A program made the translations under genes and the position numbers. A DNA stretch of 64,000 bases from Nocardioides marmotae (lineage in GTDB: Bacteria; Actinomycetota; Actinomycetes; Propionibacteriales; Nocardioidaceae), in assembly GCF_013177455.1 (NCBI RefSeq), contig NZ_CP053660.1:1116001-1180000 (forward strand), in the 5' to 3' direction. A model generated the notes under the pieces. The model saw only the letters and a program-made list of their open reading frames with translations. It was not told the DNA's origin and made no database searches. This document shows, piece by piece, positions 43,109-52,270 of this stretch. Position 1 is the first letter of the stretch. Every line of letters starts with the position of its first letter.

Positions 43109-43959
43109 GAGAGGATCCGCCGCTCGACGGGCAGCCGGCCGATGCGCATCATCAGCCGGTAGGCCAGGACGCAGGTCGCGGCGCCGACCACCAGCACGAC
43201 CACGCCGCCGGGTGAGGCGTAGCGGCGGATCACCTCGGACTGGAAGGACATGAACAGCAGCACCAGCCACGGCGCGGCGACCGCCAGCCGGGCGCCGTTG
43301 ACCGTCCACGCCTGCCGCGCCTCGAGCTCCGAGCGGGTCCGCAGGTCGTCGCGGAGGTAGCCCGAGAGGTTGCGCAGCAGCCGCCCGAGCTCGCCGCCGC
43401 CGACCTCCCGGGCGACCCGGAGGCCCTCGACGACGCGGTCCCCGACGGGGTCGGCCAGGCGGTCCTTCAACCGGTCCAGGCACTCCCCGAACCGGCCGGT
43501 GACCTGGTAGTCCAGTGCGAAGTCGGCGAACGCCGGCTGCAGCGGCTCCGGCCCGCGGGTGCCGAGCGCGGCGAGCGCGTCGGGCAGCGACATGCCCGCC
43601 CGGACCGCGCTGGTCAGGTGGTCGACCGCCTCGGGCCAGACCTCGGCCAGCTCCCGCTGCCGGCGGCGGGCCCGCCCGGAGACCACGGCGACGGGCAGGT
43701 AGCCGCCCATCGCCCCGAACGCCAGCGCCACCGGGGCCGTGCCGGAGACGGCCTGGACCACGACCGCGACCAGCGCCCCCGAGACCAGGCACAGCGCCAG
43801 GAACGACGCGGGGGACACCGACCGCAGGCCCGCGCGCGCCAGCAGCCGCTGCGTGCGGCCCTCCGCGCGCACGACCGGCCGCGGGCCGCGGGGCAGGAAG
43901 AAGGCCGACCAGACCAGCAGCAGCCCGACGCCCACGCCGAGCCCGACCAGCGCCCCCAC
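43105..43959 (-). CDS. tadB: TadB-like type II secretion F-domain membrane protein
   Basis: A 284-residue paralog of TadC: two N-terminal helices, T2SF domain at about residues 95-220 (TSAVRAGMSLPDALAALG, AREVGGGELGRLLRNLSGYL) and C-terminal helices. GTG 43959 follows the ATPase stop by one base. Confidence 0.9.
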   Translation of the reverse strand: MGALVGLGVGVGLLLVWSAFFLPRGPRPVVRAEGRTQRLLARAGLRSVSPASFLALCLVSGALVAVVVQAVSGTAPVALAFGAMGGYLPVAVVSGRARRRQRELAEVWPEAVDHLTSAVRAGMSLPDALAALGTRGPEPLQPAFADFALDYQVTGRFGECLDRLKDRLADPVGDRVVEGLRVAREVGGGELGRLLRNLSGYLRDDLRTRSELEARQAWTVNGARLAVAAPWLVLLFMSFQSEVIRRYASPGGVVVLVVGAATCVLAYRLMMRIGRLPVERRILS

Positions 43960-43960
43960 G

Positions 43961-45256
43961 TCAGCGGCCCTCGCGGACCGGCCCGGCGAGGATCGCGTGC
44001 ACGTCGATCCCCGCGCGCTCGAACAGGTCCAGCCGCGGCGGCATCCCACCGACCCGGCGCAGCTCGCCGCCGCTGCGCCGGAAGACCGGCTCGGTCTCGA
44101 TGACGTCGTTCTCCACCCGCCCGGGGACGCCCACGACCTCGTTCACCCGTCGTACGCCGTGCTCGTCGACGCCGAGGTGGACCACCAGGTCCACGGAGGA
44201 AGCCACGGTGGGGACCACGAACCGGGCCGAGATGTTCTCCCCGGCGAGCAGCGGCAGGGTGCACATCTTCACCAGCGCCTCGCGGGCGGAGTTCGCGTGG
44301 ATGGTGCACATGCCCGGCAGGCCGGCGTTGAGGGCGAGGAGCAGGTCGAGGCACTCCTCGGCGCGCACCTCGCCCACGACGAGCCGGCTGGGCCGCATCC
44401 GCAGGCTCTCCTTGACCAGCTCGCGCAGCCGCACCGCACCCGTGCCCTCGAGACCGGCCTGGCGGGTCTGCAGCGGCACCCAGTCGGGGTGGTGGAAGCG
44501 GAGCTCGAAGACCTCCTCCGCGGAGATCACGCGCTCCCCGCCGGGGATGGCGCCGGCCAGGCAGTTGAGCATCGTCGTCTTCCCGGCCTGGGTGCCGCCG
44601 GCGACGATCACGTTGAGGCCGGCCCGGATGGACGCCTCGAGGAAGGTCGCCGCGCGCGGGCTCAGGGAGCCGAGCTCGACCAGGTCGGAGAGGCGGGCGG
44701 CCTTGAGAACGAACTTGCGGATGTTGACCGCCGAGAAGCCGCGGCTGATGCCTTGGAGCACGACGTGGAGCCGGTGGCCCTCGGGGAGCATGGCGTCGAC
44801 GAAGGGGGTGCTGACGTCGATGCGTCGGCCGCTGGACTTCAGCATCCGCTCGACGAGCTCGTCGACCTGGGCGGTGGTGAGCATCAGGTTGGTCAGCTCG
44901 TGGCGGCCGTTGCGGGCGATGAAGACCCGGGTGGGGTCGTTGATCCAGATCTCCTCGACGCTGGGGTCGTCGAGGAAGGGTTGGAGGGGTCCGAAGCCGG
45001 CGACGCGGGCGACGAGCTCGCCGACGAGGGCGGAGGGGTCGTGGAGGGCGGCGACCTGTCCGGTGAGGCTGCGTTGGTCGTGGTCGCGCACGACGGACTC
45101 GGCGATGCGGCGTACGACGGCGGCGTCGCGCTGGGGGTCGACGCCCGCGCGGCGGACGGCTTCGCGGACGTGCTGGTCGAGCTGCTCGACGAGGTCCGGG
45201 TGCTCCGGGTGCCGGGCGTGGTCGGCGCGGGGTGGTGCGGGATGGGTCAGTGACAT
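43961..45256 (-). CDS. tadA: TadA/CpaF pilus assembly ATPase
   Basis: A 431-residue secretion ATPase. An N-terminal three-helix region is followed by the catalytic domain with Walker A AGGTQAGKTT, the Asp-box ISAEEVFELRF and Walker B RLVVGEVRAEECLD; GMCTIHANSAREAL is the His box. It powers Flp pilus assembly. ATG 45256 is the first gene of the operon TadA-TadB-TadC-pilin-TadE-TadE-TadG. The CpaB- and CpaE-like genes of the same system are 40 kb away at the left end. Confidence 0.94.
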   Translation of the reverse strand: MSLTHPAPPRADHARHPEHPDLVEQLDQHVREAVRRAGVDPQRDAAVVRRIAESVVRDHDQRSLTGQVAALHDPSALVGELVARVAGFGPLQPFLDDPSVEEIWINDPTRVFIARNGRHELTNLMLTTAQVDELVERMLKSSGRRIDVSTPFVDAMLPEGHRLHVVLQGISRGFSAVNIRKFVLKAARLSDLVELGSLSPRAATFLEASIRAGLNVIVAGGTQAGKTTMLNCLAGAIPGGERVISAEEVFELRFHHPDWVPLQTRQAGLEGTGAVRLRELVKESLRMRPSRLVVGEVRAEECLDLLLALNAGLPGMCTIHANSAREALVKMCTLPLLAGENISARFVVPTVASSVDLVVHLGVDEHGVRRVNEVVGVPGRVENDVIETEPVFRRSGGELRRVGGMPPRLDLFERAGIDVHAILAGPVREGR

Positions 45257-45434
45257 GCAGTCCCCCCGAGATGGTTGCCGCCGCTGGGGTCCATTCATCA
45301 CCGCGGTGGGCGGTCTGTAAAGGATTCGTCGGGGATCTGTGGACAACGGGACGGGTGTGACCCCAGGGGCGGATGTCGGACCGGGTACTGGCCCCGAGCG
45401 ACCGCGCGGGCGCACACGTTCCCGTCCGAGCGGC

Positions 45435-46121
45435 CTAGCCGACGTCGCCCACCGGCCGGGGCACGTCGGCGAGGGCGGACCGTCCGAGCCAGTGGGGGAG
45501 GTCGCGGCGTACGTCGGAGGGCCCGTCGACGGCGCAGTCGCCGCTGGCGAGCAGCTGCGGCCAGTCGAGGTCGCCGCGCCACAGGCGGGTGAGGTGGCGC
45601 AGGCCGGTGCGGACCGTGACGGTGACCTCGAAGCCCGGGTCGTAGTCGCAGACGTCGATCTCGTTGCCGACCACCACGATCCACCAGTGCGCGACGCGTG
45701 CCTCGACGTCGTCGAACTCGATCGCCACCACGGTGCGGGAGCGCGGCCAGGCGGACAGCGGGACGGTGCGCTTCATGTCCCACAGCAGCAGGTGCGGGTC
45801 GAGGTCCTCGGCGCCCAGCTCACCGACCCAGCGCACGCCCCAGACTCCGAGTGCCTCGACGATGCCGTGCAGCTCACGTCCGCTCTCGGTGAGGGAGTAC
45901 GACGTGCGGCCGCCGTGCTCGCTGCGCCGTACGACCCCGGCGCGCTGGAGGGTGCGCAGCCGCTTGGACAGCAGGGCGGGCGACATCCGCGGTACCCCGC
46001 GCCGCAGCTCGTTGAAGTGGCTGCTGCCGGAGAGCAGCTCGCGCACGACCAGCAGCGTCCACCGCTCGTCGAGCACCTCCATGGCCTTGGCCACCGGACA
46101 GAACTGGCCGTACGCCGACAT
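45435..46121 (-). CDS. HxlR-family regulator with C-terminal SCP2-like domain
   Basis: A 228-residue protein. Residues 5-95 are an HxlR-type winged helix: CPVAKAMEVLDERWTLLVVREL is the start, with Cys8 as the possible redox-sensing residue of the family. Residues about 110-215 resemble a SCP2-like ligand-binding domain. ATG 46121 follows a strong ribosome site (GGGAGG). It is divergent from a methyltransferase gene and probably binds the intervening inverted repeat. The inducing compound is unknown. Confidence 0.9.
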   Translation of the reverse strand: MSAYGQFCPVAKAMEVLDERWTLLVVRELLSGSSHFNELRRGVPRMSPALLSKRLRTLQRAGVVRRSEHGGRTSYSLTESGRELHGIVEALGVWGVRWVGELGAEDLDPHLLLWDMKRTVPLSAWPRSRTVVAIEFDDVEARVAHWWIVVVGNEIDVCDYDPGFEVTVTVRTGLRHLTRLWRGDLDWPQLLASGDCAVDGPSDVRRDLPHWLGRSALADVPRPVGDVG

Positions 46122-46177
46122 GCTGACCTCCCGGATCGCGCGCTTGAGTCCAGTAGACGCCTGCCGGGAGCGGGTGA

Positions 46178-46221
46178 CCAGTGCAGATCCTGAACCGCTG
46201 CCGGTGCAGAAACGGCACTGG
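46178..46221. promoter_or_regulatory. Inverted repeat CCAGTGC / GCACTGG between HxlR gene and methyltransferase, putative operator
   Basis: The two seven-base arms lie 30 bases apart and each contains GTGC; a further GTGCAGA occurs twice in the same gap (46181 and 46204). This is where an HxlR dimer would be expected to control both divergent genes. Confidence 0.4.
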
Positions 46222-46278
46222 CGGACCGGCACCCATGCTGACGAGCATGGGTCTTCCGAGACGCCACCTGGAGGAGCC

Positions 46279-47091
46279 ATGACCCACACCCCCGCACCCA
46301 CCGCCCTGAAGGCCAAGCACCGCGCCCTGTGGGCCCTCGGCGACTACCCCGACGTGGCCGCCACGGTGATCCCGGACCTGGGGCAGGCCCTGGTGGAGGC
46401 CTGCACGGTCTCCGAGGGCGACCGGGTCCTCGACGTGGCCGCCGGCTCGGGCAACGCCAGCGTCCCGGCCGCCCTCGCCGGGGCGGAGGTGACCGCGAGC
46501 GACCTTACCCCCGAGCTGCTCGAGGCCGGCCGGGCCCGGGCCGAGGCGGACGGCGTCTCGCTGACCTGGGAGGTCGGTGACGCCGAGGCGCTGCCCTACC
46601 CCGACGCGTCGTTCGACGTCGTGATGTCGTGCGTCGGCGTGATGTTCGCGCCGTTCCACCGTGTCGCGGCGGGGGAGCTGCTGCGGGTCGCCCGCCCCGG
46701 CGCCCGGATCGGCCTGCTGAGCTGGACCCCGGACGGCTTCATCGGCCGGATGTTCGCGACCATGAAGCCCTACGCCCCACCCCCGCCCGAGGGCGCGCAG
46801 CCGCCGCCGCTGTGGGGCGACGAGACGCATGTGCGCGAGCTGCTGGGCGAGGGCGTCGCCGACCTGAGCGCCGTACGGCGCACGGTCACGGTGGACGGCT
46901 TCGCGACGCCCGAGGCGTTCCGCGACTACTTCAAGGCCTGCTACGGGCCGACGATCGCCACCTACCGCGGCCTCGACCAGGACCGCGCCGCGGCGCTCGA
47001 CGAGGACCTGGCCACCCTCGCTCGCGGCTTCGACGAGGGCGGCGGGGTCATGCGCTGGGAGTACCTGCTGGTCACCACCCGCCGCGCCTGA
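46279..47091 (+). CDS. Class I SAM-dependent methyltransferase
   Basis: A 270-residue Rossmann methyltransferase with SAM-binding motif VLDVAAGSGNASV, acidic ribose contact SDLTPEL and GDAEALPYPDASFDVV. Related enzymes methylate small molecules such as ubiquinone or menaquinone intermediates. ATG 46279 has the ribosome site CTGGAGGAG. The divergent HxlR gene probably regulates it. The substrate is unknown. Confidence 0.9.
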   Translation: MTHTPAPTALKAKHRALWALGDYPDVAATVIPDLGQALVEACTVSEGDRVLDVAAGSGNASVPAALAGAEVTASDLTPELLEAGRARAEADGVSLTWEVGDAEALPYPDASFDVVMSCVGVMFAPFHRVAAGELLRVARPGARIGLLSWTPDGFIGRMFATMKPYAPPPPEGAQPPPLWGDETHVRELLGEGVADLSAVRRTVTVDGFATPEAFRDYFKACYGPTIATYRGLDQDRAAALDEDLATLARGFDEGGGVMRWEYLLVTTRRA

Positions 47092-47277
47092 CCGCTGACC
47101 CGTCACCACCGCGGGGAGCGGGATCCGTGGGGACGATCACGCCCCGGAACACCCGCGGAACGCCGCCGCCCGGAGCCGGCGGCCGGGGCGGCTACGGTTC
47201 GCCGCGAGGCCGGTCGGCCTCCCCGTTCCCCGTCTGCCGAGACGTCTTCCCGCGCCCGTTCGCGCGGACGCTCGGCC

Positions 47278-48003
47278 ATGCCCGAAAGCAGCAGCATGTC
47301 GCCACGCCGTGTCCTCGTCAGCGCCCTCACCCTCCTCCTGGCGCCCGCCTTCGTGACCGTGGCCGCCGTGCCGGCCCACGCGGCGGGCGGGAGCACCAAG
47401 GCCGGGAACGGCGTGACCTACCAGTGCTACCAGCACTCCTACGAGTACTCCGTGGACCTGCCCGAGGACACCGAGTCCTGGAGCATGGACGTCTCCGTCG
47501 AGGGCCCCGACGGGCTCGAGGCGACCTCCGACTTCCTCTACGAGGTGCCGGCCTCGGGCCGGTCCAGCTTCCAGGTCTGCAGCTTCGACATGCCGGGGAC
47601 CTACACGATCCGCGCGAGCGTCGAGGCCTATGACAGCAGCTGGGAGGAGACGACCTTCGAGCTCGCGCCGTCGACCTTCACGCTGCGCAAGCCCCGGACG
47701 AAGACGACGATCAAGGCCTCGACCACCCGGCCGCGCAAGGGCCAGGTCGTGCGCTTCACCGTCGTGAGCAAGGACGAGCGGCCCCGCGGCTACTTCGCCC
47801 ACGCCTACGCCGACGTCGTCCTCCAGACCTTCAAGGCCGGCCGGTGGGTCAACGTGAAGGGCACCAAGACCTACACGGGCAGCACCGGCCGCGCGGTGAT
47901 CAAGACCCGCTTCGCCGGCAGCAAGGTGCGGATGCGCGCCCGCACCCTCGCCGACGACGACACCACCGGCTCGCAGTCGGCAGCGGTCACGCTCCGCCGC
48001 TGA
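47278..48003 (+). CDS. Secreted hypothetical protein with two beta-sandwich domains
   Basis: A 241-residue protein with a signal peptide ending at AVPAHAAG. Two beta-rich domains follow: residues about 40-135 with a Cys pair (YQCYQ and QVCSF) and residues about 140-241, an Ig-like fold beginning TKTTIKASTTRPRKGQVV. No family is recognised. ATG 47296 is an alternative start giving a shorter leader. Confidence 0.75.
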   Translation: MPESSSMSPRRVLVSALTLLLAPAFVTVAAVPAHAAGGSTKAGNGVTYQCYQHSYEYSVDLPEDTESWSMDVSVEGPDGLEATSDFLYEVPASGRSSFQVCSFDMPGTYTIRASVEAYDSSWEETTFELAPSTFTLRKPRTKTTIKASTTRPRKGQVVRFTVVSKDERPRGYFAHAYADVVLQTFKAGRWVNVKGTKTYTGSTGRAVIKTRFAGSKVRMRARTLADDDTTGSQSAAVTLRR

Positions 48004-48056
48004 CCCGCCGCTCGTGAGCGCTGGGGCGGGGCTGGGGCGACGGCAGGTTCGGTCGT

Positions 48057-48062
48057 TACGGT
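48057..48062 (+). promoter_or_regulatory. Putative -10 hexamer TACGGT before a leaderless start
   Basis: TACGGT ends six bases before GTG 48069. Confidence 0.45.
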
Positions 48063-48068
48063 GCGGGC

Positions 48069-48530
48069 GTGCTCACCCGTCTCGGAACCCTCCTGATCGC
48101 CCCGGCCCTCGCCGCCGCCGTCCTGGTCCTGCCGCCGCCGGCCCAGGCGGCGACCCCGGCGAAGGAGTACGCCGCGCAGGCGTTCGCCACGACCAACAAG
48201 GTCCGCGCCAACCACGACCGCGCCCGGCTCAAGCAGGGCGCCTGCCTGCGGAAGGCGGCCGCGCGGCAGGCCGCGGCGATGGCCGAGCAGGAGCGGATCT
48301 TCCACCAGGACCTGACGCCGCTGCTGGAGAGCTGCGGACTGTCGATGGTGGGGGAGAACGTCGCCTCCGGCTACCCGACCGGCAAGGCCGTGGTGCGCCA
48401 GGGCTGGATGACGTCGCCCGGCCACCGCGCCAACATCCTGCGCAAGGGCTACACCCGGATGGGGATCGCGGCGCGCAAGTCCGGCGGCGCCTGGTACGTC
48501 GCGCAGGTCTTCGGCCGCCCCGCCGCCTGA
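48069..48530 (+). CDS. Secreted CAP (SCP/PR-1) domain protein
   Basis: A 153-residue protein. The signal peptide ([20 protein letters not shown]) is followed by a CAP domain: residues in [19 protein letters not shown] and [12 protein letters not shown] are the signature positions, with Glu and His expected to line the active cleft. Bacterial CAP proteins are secreted; their activity is not well known. It precedes prfB but starts from its own promoter. Confidence 0.92.
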   Translation: MLTRLGTLLIAPALAAAVLVLPPPAQAATPAKEYAAQAFATTNKVRANHDRARLKQGACLRKAAARQAAAMAEQERIFHQDLTPLLESCGLSMVGENVASGYPTGKAVVRQGWMTSPGHRANILRKGYTRMGIAARKSGGAWYVAQVFGRPAA

Positions 48531-48586
48531 CCCGGCTCCTGACCCCCGCGCCGCGCCGCGATGCGCGCGGCCGTTCGCGGGCGGCG

Positions 48587-48592
48587 TACTCT
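48587..48592 (+). promoter_or_regulatory. Putative -10 hexamer TACTCT for leaderless prfB mRNA
   Basis: TACTCT ends eight bases before GTG 48601, and no ribosome site is present. Confidence 0.45.
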
Positions 48593-48600
48593 TCACCATC

Positions 48601-49719
48601 GTGGCAGGCCCCGACTTCGACGTAGCGATCAAGCAGCTCCAGGCGACCATGCGCACGATCGAGCAGGTGCTCGACGTGGACGCGATGCGCAGGGAGATCG
48701 CCGACCTCGGTGAGCAGGTGGCGGCCCCGGACCTGTGGGACGACCAGGCCAACGCCCAGCGCGTCACCGGCCGGCTCTCCGCGCTCCAGGGCGAGCTCGA
48801 GCGGTTCACCAACCTCTCCGACCGGATCGAGGACCTCGGCGTGCTCGTCGAGCTCGGCCAGGAGGAGGGCGACGCCGACTCCATGGCCGAGGCCGAGGCC
48901 GAGCTGGGCAAGGTCCGCAAGGCCGTCGAGGCGCTCGAGGTCCGCACCCTGCTCAACGGCGAGTACGACGCCCGCGAGGCGCTGATCTCGATCCGTGCGG
49001 GCGCCGGTGGCGTGGACGCCGCGGACTTCGCCGAGTCCTTGATGCGGATGTACACGCGCTGGGCCGAGCAGCACAAGTACCCCGTGGAGGTCTTCGAGAC
49101 CTCCTACGCCGAGGAGGCCGGCCTGAAGTCGGCCACCTTCGCCATCCACGCGCCCTACGCCTACGGCACGCTCAGCGTCGAGGCCGGCACCCACCGGCTG
49201 GTGCGGATCAGCCCCTTCGACAACCAGGGCCGCCGCCAGACCAGCTTCGCCGCGGTCGAGGTCGTGCCGGTGCTCGAGCAGACCGACGAGATCGAGATCC
49301 CCGAGGAGGAGATCCGCGTCGACGTCTACCGCTCCGGCGGCCCGGGCGGCCAGTCGGTCAACACGACCGACTCCGCGGTCCGGCTGACCCACATCCCCAC
49401 CGGCACGGTCGTCAGCTGCCAGAACGAGAAGAGCCAGCTGCAGAACAAGGCCAGCGCCATGGTCGTGCTCAAGGCCAAGCTCCTCGCGCGCAAGAAGGCC
49501 GAGGAGAAGGCCCAGCTCGACGAGATGCGCGGCGACGTGCAGGCGTCGTGGGGCGACCAGATGCGCAACTACGTGCTGAACCCCTACCAGGTCGTCAAGG
49601 ACCTGCGGACCGGCTTCGAGTCCGGCAACCCCTCGGCGGTCTTCGACGGCGACCTCGACGGCTTCCTCGAGGCCGGCATCCGCTGGCGCCGCGGCGCCGA
49701 CCGCGCCGAGGAGAACTGA
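48601..49719 (+). CDS. prfB: Peptide chain release factor 2
   Basis: A 372-residue RF2. The stop-codon recognition tripeptide SPF is residues 204-206 and the peptidyl-tRNA hydrolysis motif GGQ is residues 249-251. RF2 reads UGA and UAA. The frame is continuous from the GTG start, so the programmed +1 frameshift that controls prfB in E. coli is absent. It is the first gene of the conserved prfB-ftsE-ftsX block. Confidence 0.97.
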   Translation: MAGPDFDVAIKQLQATMRTIEQVLDVDAMRREIADLGEQVAAPDLWDDQANAQRVTGRLSALQGELERFTNLSDRIEDLGVLVELGQEEGDADSMAEAEAELGKVRKAVEALEVRTLLNGEYDAREALISIRAGAGGVDAADFAESLMRMYTRWAEQHKYPVEVFETSYAEEAGLKSATFAIHAPYAYGTLSVEAGTHRLVRISPFDNQGRRQTSFAAVEVVPVLEQTDEIEIPEEEIRVDVYRSGGPGGQSVNTTDSAVRLTHIPTGTVVSCQNEKSQLQNKASAMVVLKAKLLARKKAEEKAQLDEMRGDVQASWGDQMRNYVLNPYQVVKDLRTGFESGNPSAVFDGDLDGFLEAGIRWRRGADRAEEN

Positions 49720-49728
49720 CCGACGCGC

Positions 49729-50391
49729 TCAGCGGGCGCCGGTGGTCGCGGCGACCACGGCCGCGCACCAGCGGCTGGTCCGCGCCAGCTGCTCGGCGCG
49801 GTCCAGCGAGCGCGGCGCGCTGATCGAGCACACCACCCACGCGTCCCCCAGCAGCCCGCGGTACGACGCCTCGCGCACGTCGCCGCGCCGGCAGACGAGC
49901 GCCACGCCCGGCTCGCCGAAGGTCGGCGCGTCCGCGACCCGCGAGCAGCCGCGTCCGCCCGTCGCGAGCCGCACCAGCCCGCGGGCCCGCGCGGGGGTCA
50001 CCGGCGGCGCGAAGACCCAGCCGCGCGCCGTCGTACCCCCGGTCGACCAGAGGCAGCCGTGCTCGTGGGCCACGTCGGTGACCCGCGGGGTCAGCGCCGC
50101 GCTCTCGCCGTTGCCGTAGGCCTCGGCGCGGGTCGGGGCGCCGCCGAGCGCGGCCTCGACGGCGGCGGGGGCGATCCCGGCGCAGAACGGGCCGCGGACC
50201 GCGGCGAGGCCGCGGGTCTCGAGGTCGTCCAGGTCGGTGTCGGGGTCGAGCGCGACGGGCGGCGCGGCGGTGGGGGAGGTGGGGCCGGCGGGTCCGGAGG
50301 AGCCCTGCGGGTCGCTGAGCACGACGCCGACGCCGACCAGCGCGGCGGTCGCGACGAGGCTGGCGATCAGCGCGCGGACCCCGGATGGCAT
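49729..50391 (-). CDS. Secreted or anchored hypothetical protein
   Basis: A 220-residue protein starting at ATG 50391 with one N-terminal hydrophobic segment (LIASLVATAALVGVGVVLS) and a Pro/Ser/Thr linker. The outer part contains four Cys (PFCAG, HGCLW, RGCSRV, LVCRR) and a fifth (VVCSI) spaced like disulfide pairs. It resembles DUF3558-type lipoproteins in length and Cys pattern, but has no lipobox, so this is tentative. It sits on the opposite strand between prfB and ftsE. Confidence 0.6.
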   Translation of the reverse strand: MPSGVRALIASLVATAALVGVGVVLSDPQGSSGPAGPTSPTAAPPVALDPDTDLDDLETRGLAAVRGPFCAGIAPAAVEAALGGAPTRAEAYGNGESAALTPRVTDVAHEHGCLWSTGGTTARGWVFAPPVTPARARGLVRLATGGRGCSRVADAPTFGEPGVALVCRRGDVREASYRGLLGDAWVVCSISAPRSLDRAEQLARTSRWCAAVVAATTGAR

Positions 50392-50449
50392 GGCCCACAC
50401 CGTAATGAGGCACACCTCACCGTTCCTGGGGGTGGTGGCTCGGCTCGCG

Positions 50450-50455
50450 TAACGT
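50450..50455 (+). promoter_or_regulatory. Putative -10 hexamer TAACGT for leaderless ftsE mRNA
   Basis: TAACGT ends seven bases before GTG 50463. Confidence 0.45.
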
Positions 50456-50462
50456 CTCTGGG

Positions 50463-51152
50463 GTGATTCGCTTCGAGAAGGTCACCAAGACCTACCCCGG
50501 CACGGGCAGCCCGGCGCTGGACCAGGTGTCGGTCGACATCGAGAAGGGTGAGTTCGTCTTCCTCGTGGGACAGTCCGGCTCGGGCAAGTCCACGGCGCTG
50601 CGGCTGATGCTGCGCGAGACGCGCCCGACCTCCGGCCGGGTCTACGTGGCCGGCAAGGAGATCAACCGGCTCGCGAGCTGGAAGGTGCCGCGGCTGCGCC
50701 GCCAGATCGGGACCGTCTTCCAGGACTTCCGCCTGCTGCCGAACAAGTCGGTCGCCGAGAACGTCGCCTTCGCCCTCCAGGTCATCGGCCGCTCCCGCAC
50801 CGACATCCGCCAGGTCGTGCCCGCGACGCTCGACCTGGTCGGGCTCGAGGGCAAGGCCGACCGGATGCCCGATGAGCTCTCCGGCGGTGAGCAGCAGCGC
50901 GTCGCGATCGCTCGCGCGTTCGTCAACCGGCCGATGATCCTCATCGCCGACGAGCCCACCGGCAACCTGGACCCGGCCACCTCGGTCGGCATCATGAAGC
51001 TCCTGGACCGGATCAACCGCACGGGCACCACCGTCGTCATGGCCACCCACGACCACGGCATCGTCGACCAGATGCGCAAGCGCGTCATCGAGCTCGAGGA
51101 CGGCCGGGTCGTGCGCGACCAGGCCCGCGGCGCCTACGGCTTCCAGCACTAG
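50463..51152 (+). CDS. ftsE: Cell division ATP-binding protein FtsE
   Basis: A 229-residue ABC ATPase with Walker [10 protein letters not shown], signature [14 protein letters not shown] and Walker [13 protein letters not shown]. With FtsX it uses ATP to switch on cell-wall hydrolases at the division site. The FtsE-type ending [12 protein letters not shown] is present. The ftsX gene follows after 110 bases. Confidence 0.97.
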   Translation: MIRFEKVTKTYPGTGSPALDQVSVDIEKGEFVFLVGQSGSGKSTALRLMLRETRPTSGRVYVAGKEINRLASWKVPRLRRQIGTVFQDFRLLPNKSVAENVAFALQVIGRSRTDIRQVVPATLDLVGLEGKADRMPDELSGGEQQRVAIARAFVNRPMILIADEPTGNLDPATSVGIMKLLDRINRTGTTVVMATHDHGIVDQMRKRVIELEDGRVVRDQARGAYGFQH

Positions 51153-51192
51153 CGCCAGCCCGGGCGCCGGCCACCGCCGCCGTCGCCCTGCA

Positions 51193-51212
51193 GGCCGGCG
51201 CTCGCGCCGGCC
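51193..51212 (+). other. Perfect hairpin between ftsE and ftsX
   Basis: GGCCGGCGC and GCGCCGGCC flank a two-base loop, 40 bases after the ftsE stop. It could lower ftsX transcription or protect the ftsE mRNA end. No T-run follows. Confidence 0.6.
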
Positions 51213-51262
51213 ACCCGTCGTACCTCCCAGGACCCCTCAAGGAACGGAAGCGCTCCTCCCTC

Positions 51263-52174
51263 ATGCAGCTTCGCTACGTCTTCACCGAGCTCGGCCAGGG
51301 CCTGCGCCGCAACGTGTCCATGCACATCGCGGTGGTCCTGACGCTGTTCGTCTCCCTCACCCTCGTCGGCCTCGGCCTGCTGCTGAACCAGCAGGCCGAC
51401 AAGGCGGCCGACCAGTGGGGCTCCCAGCTGCAGATCACCGTGTGGCTGTGCAAGGACGACGACGACAACCCGCGCTGCACCGGGGAGGTCACCGAGCCGC
51501 AGAAGGAGGCGATCGCCCAGGCGATCGAGGAGAACCCCGAGGCGGAGAGCCACTACTTCGAGACCAAGGAGGAGGCCTTCGAGAAGATCAAGGAGCTCCT
51601 CGGTCCCGAGCGGTTCGAGGGCCCCAACCCGGCGGCGACCGTCGACGACATGCCGCAGTCGGTGTGGATCACGCTGAAGGACCCCAACGAGTTCGAGGGG
51701 ATCACCAGCGCCGTGCAGGGGCTGCCCGGCGTCTCCTCCATCCGCGACGCCCGTGAGGTGCTGCAGCCGATCTACGGGTCGATCACGGCCCTGAAGTACG
51801 GCGCGTGGGGCACGGCGGCGTTCCTCGTCCTCGCCGCGCTCATGCTCGTCGCCAACACCATCCGGCTCGCCGCGCTCGCCCGGCGCCGGGAGATCGCGAT
51901 CATGCGGCTCGTCGGTGCCTCGACGCTCTACATCGCGCTGCCGTTCCTGCTCGAGGCGATCGTCACGGCCGTCGTCGGCGTCGCGCTCGCCTCGGGGGCG
52001 CTGGGGGCGTTCATGTGGTTCGGCATCCACGAGCGGGCGGCCACGGGCCTGACGTTCATGCCGTGGATCGGGCTGTCGGAGTACACCACGACCGTCCTCG
52101 CGATCGGGGTGCTCGGCCCGGTGCTGACCCTGCTGCCGACACTCCTGCTGACCCGCAAATACCTCAAGGTCTGA
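51263..52174 (+). CDS. ftsX: Cell division protein FtsX
   Basis: A 303-residue membrane protein with an N-terminal helix, an extracellular loop of about residues 45-165 (holding Cys pair WLCKD and PRCTG, as in mycobacterial FtsX), and three C-terminal helices ending in LLTRKYLKV. The loop activates a periplasmic or wall-bound peptidoglycan hydrolase; the M23 peptidase encoded next is the likely partner. AAGGA lies too far (about 22 bases) from ATG 51263 to be a certain ribosome site. Confidence 0.96.
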   Translation: MQLRYVFTELGQGLRRNVSMHIAVVLTLFVSLTLVGLGLLLNQQADKAADQWGSQLQITVWLCKDDDDNPRCTGEVTEPQKEAIAQAIEENPEAESHYFETKEEAFEKIKELLGPERFEGPNPAATVDDMPQSVWITLKDPNEFEGITSAVQGLPGVSSIRDAREVLQPIYGSITALKYGAWGTAAFLVLAALMLVANTIRLAALARRREIAIMRLVGASTLYIALPFLLEAIVTAVVGVALASGALGAFMWFGIHERAATGLTFMPWIGLSEYTTTVLAIGVLGPVLTLLPTLLLTRKYLKV

Positions 52175-52270
52175 GCTCGGTCGCTTACCGTCGTCTTCGG
52201 TGTCACAGCGGCACCACCTGTCACACCTGCCACTCCATCCCCTGTTTCGCCGAAGACGAAGGCTGACCCG

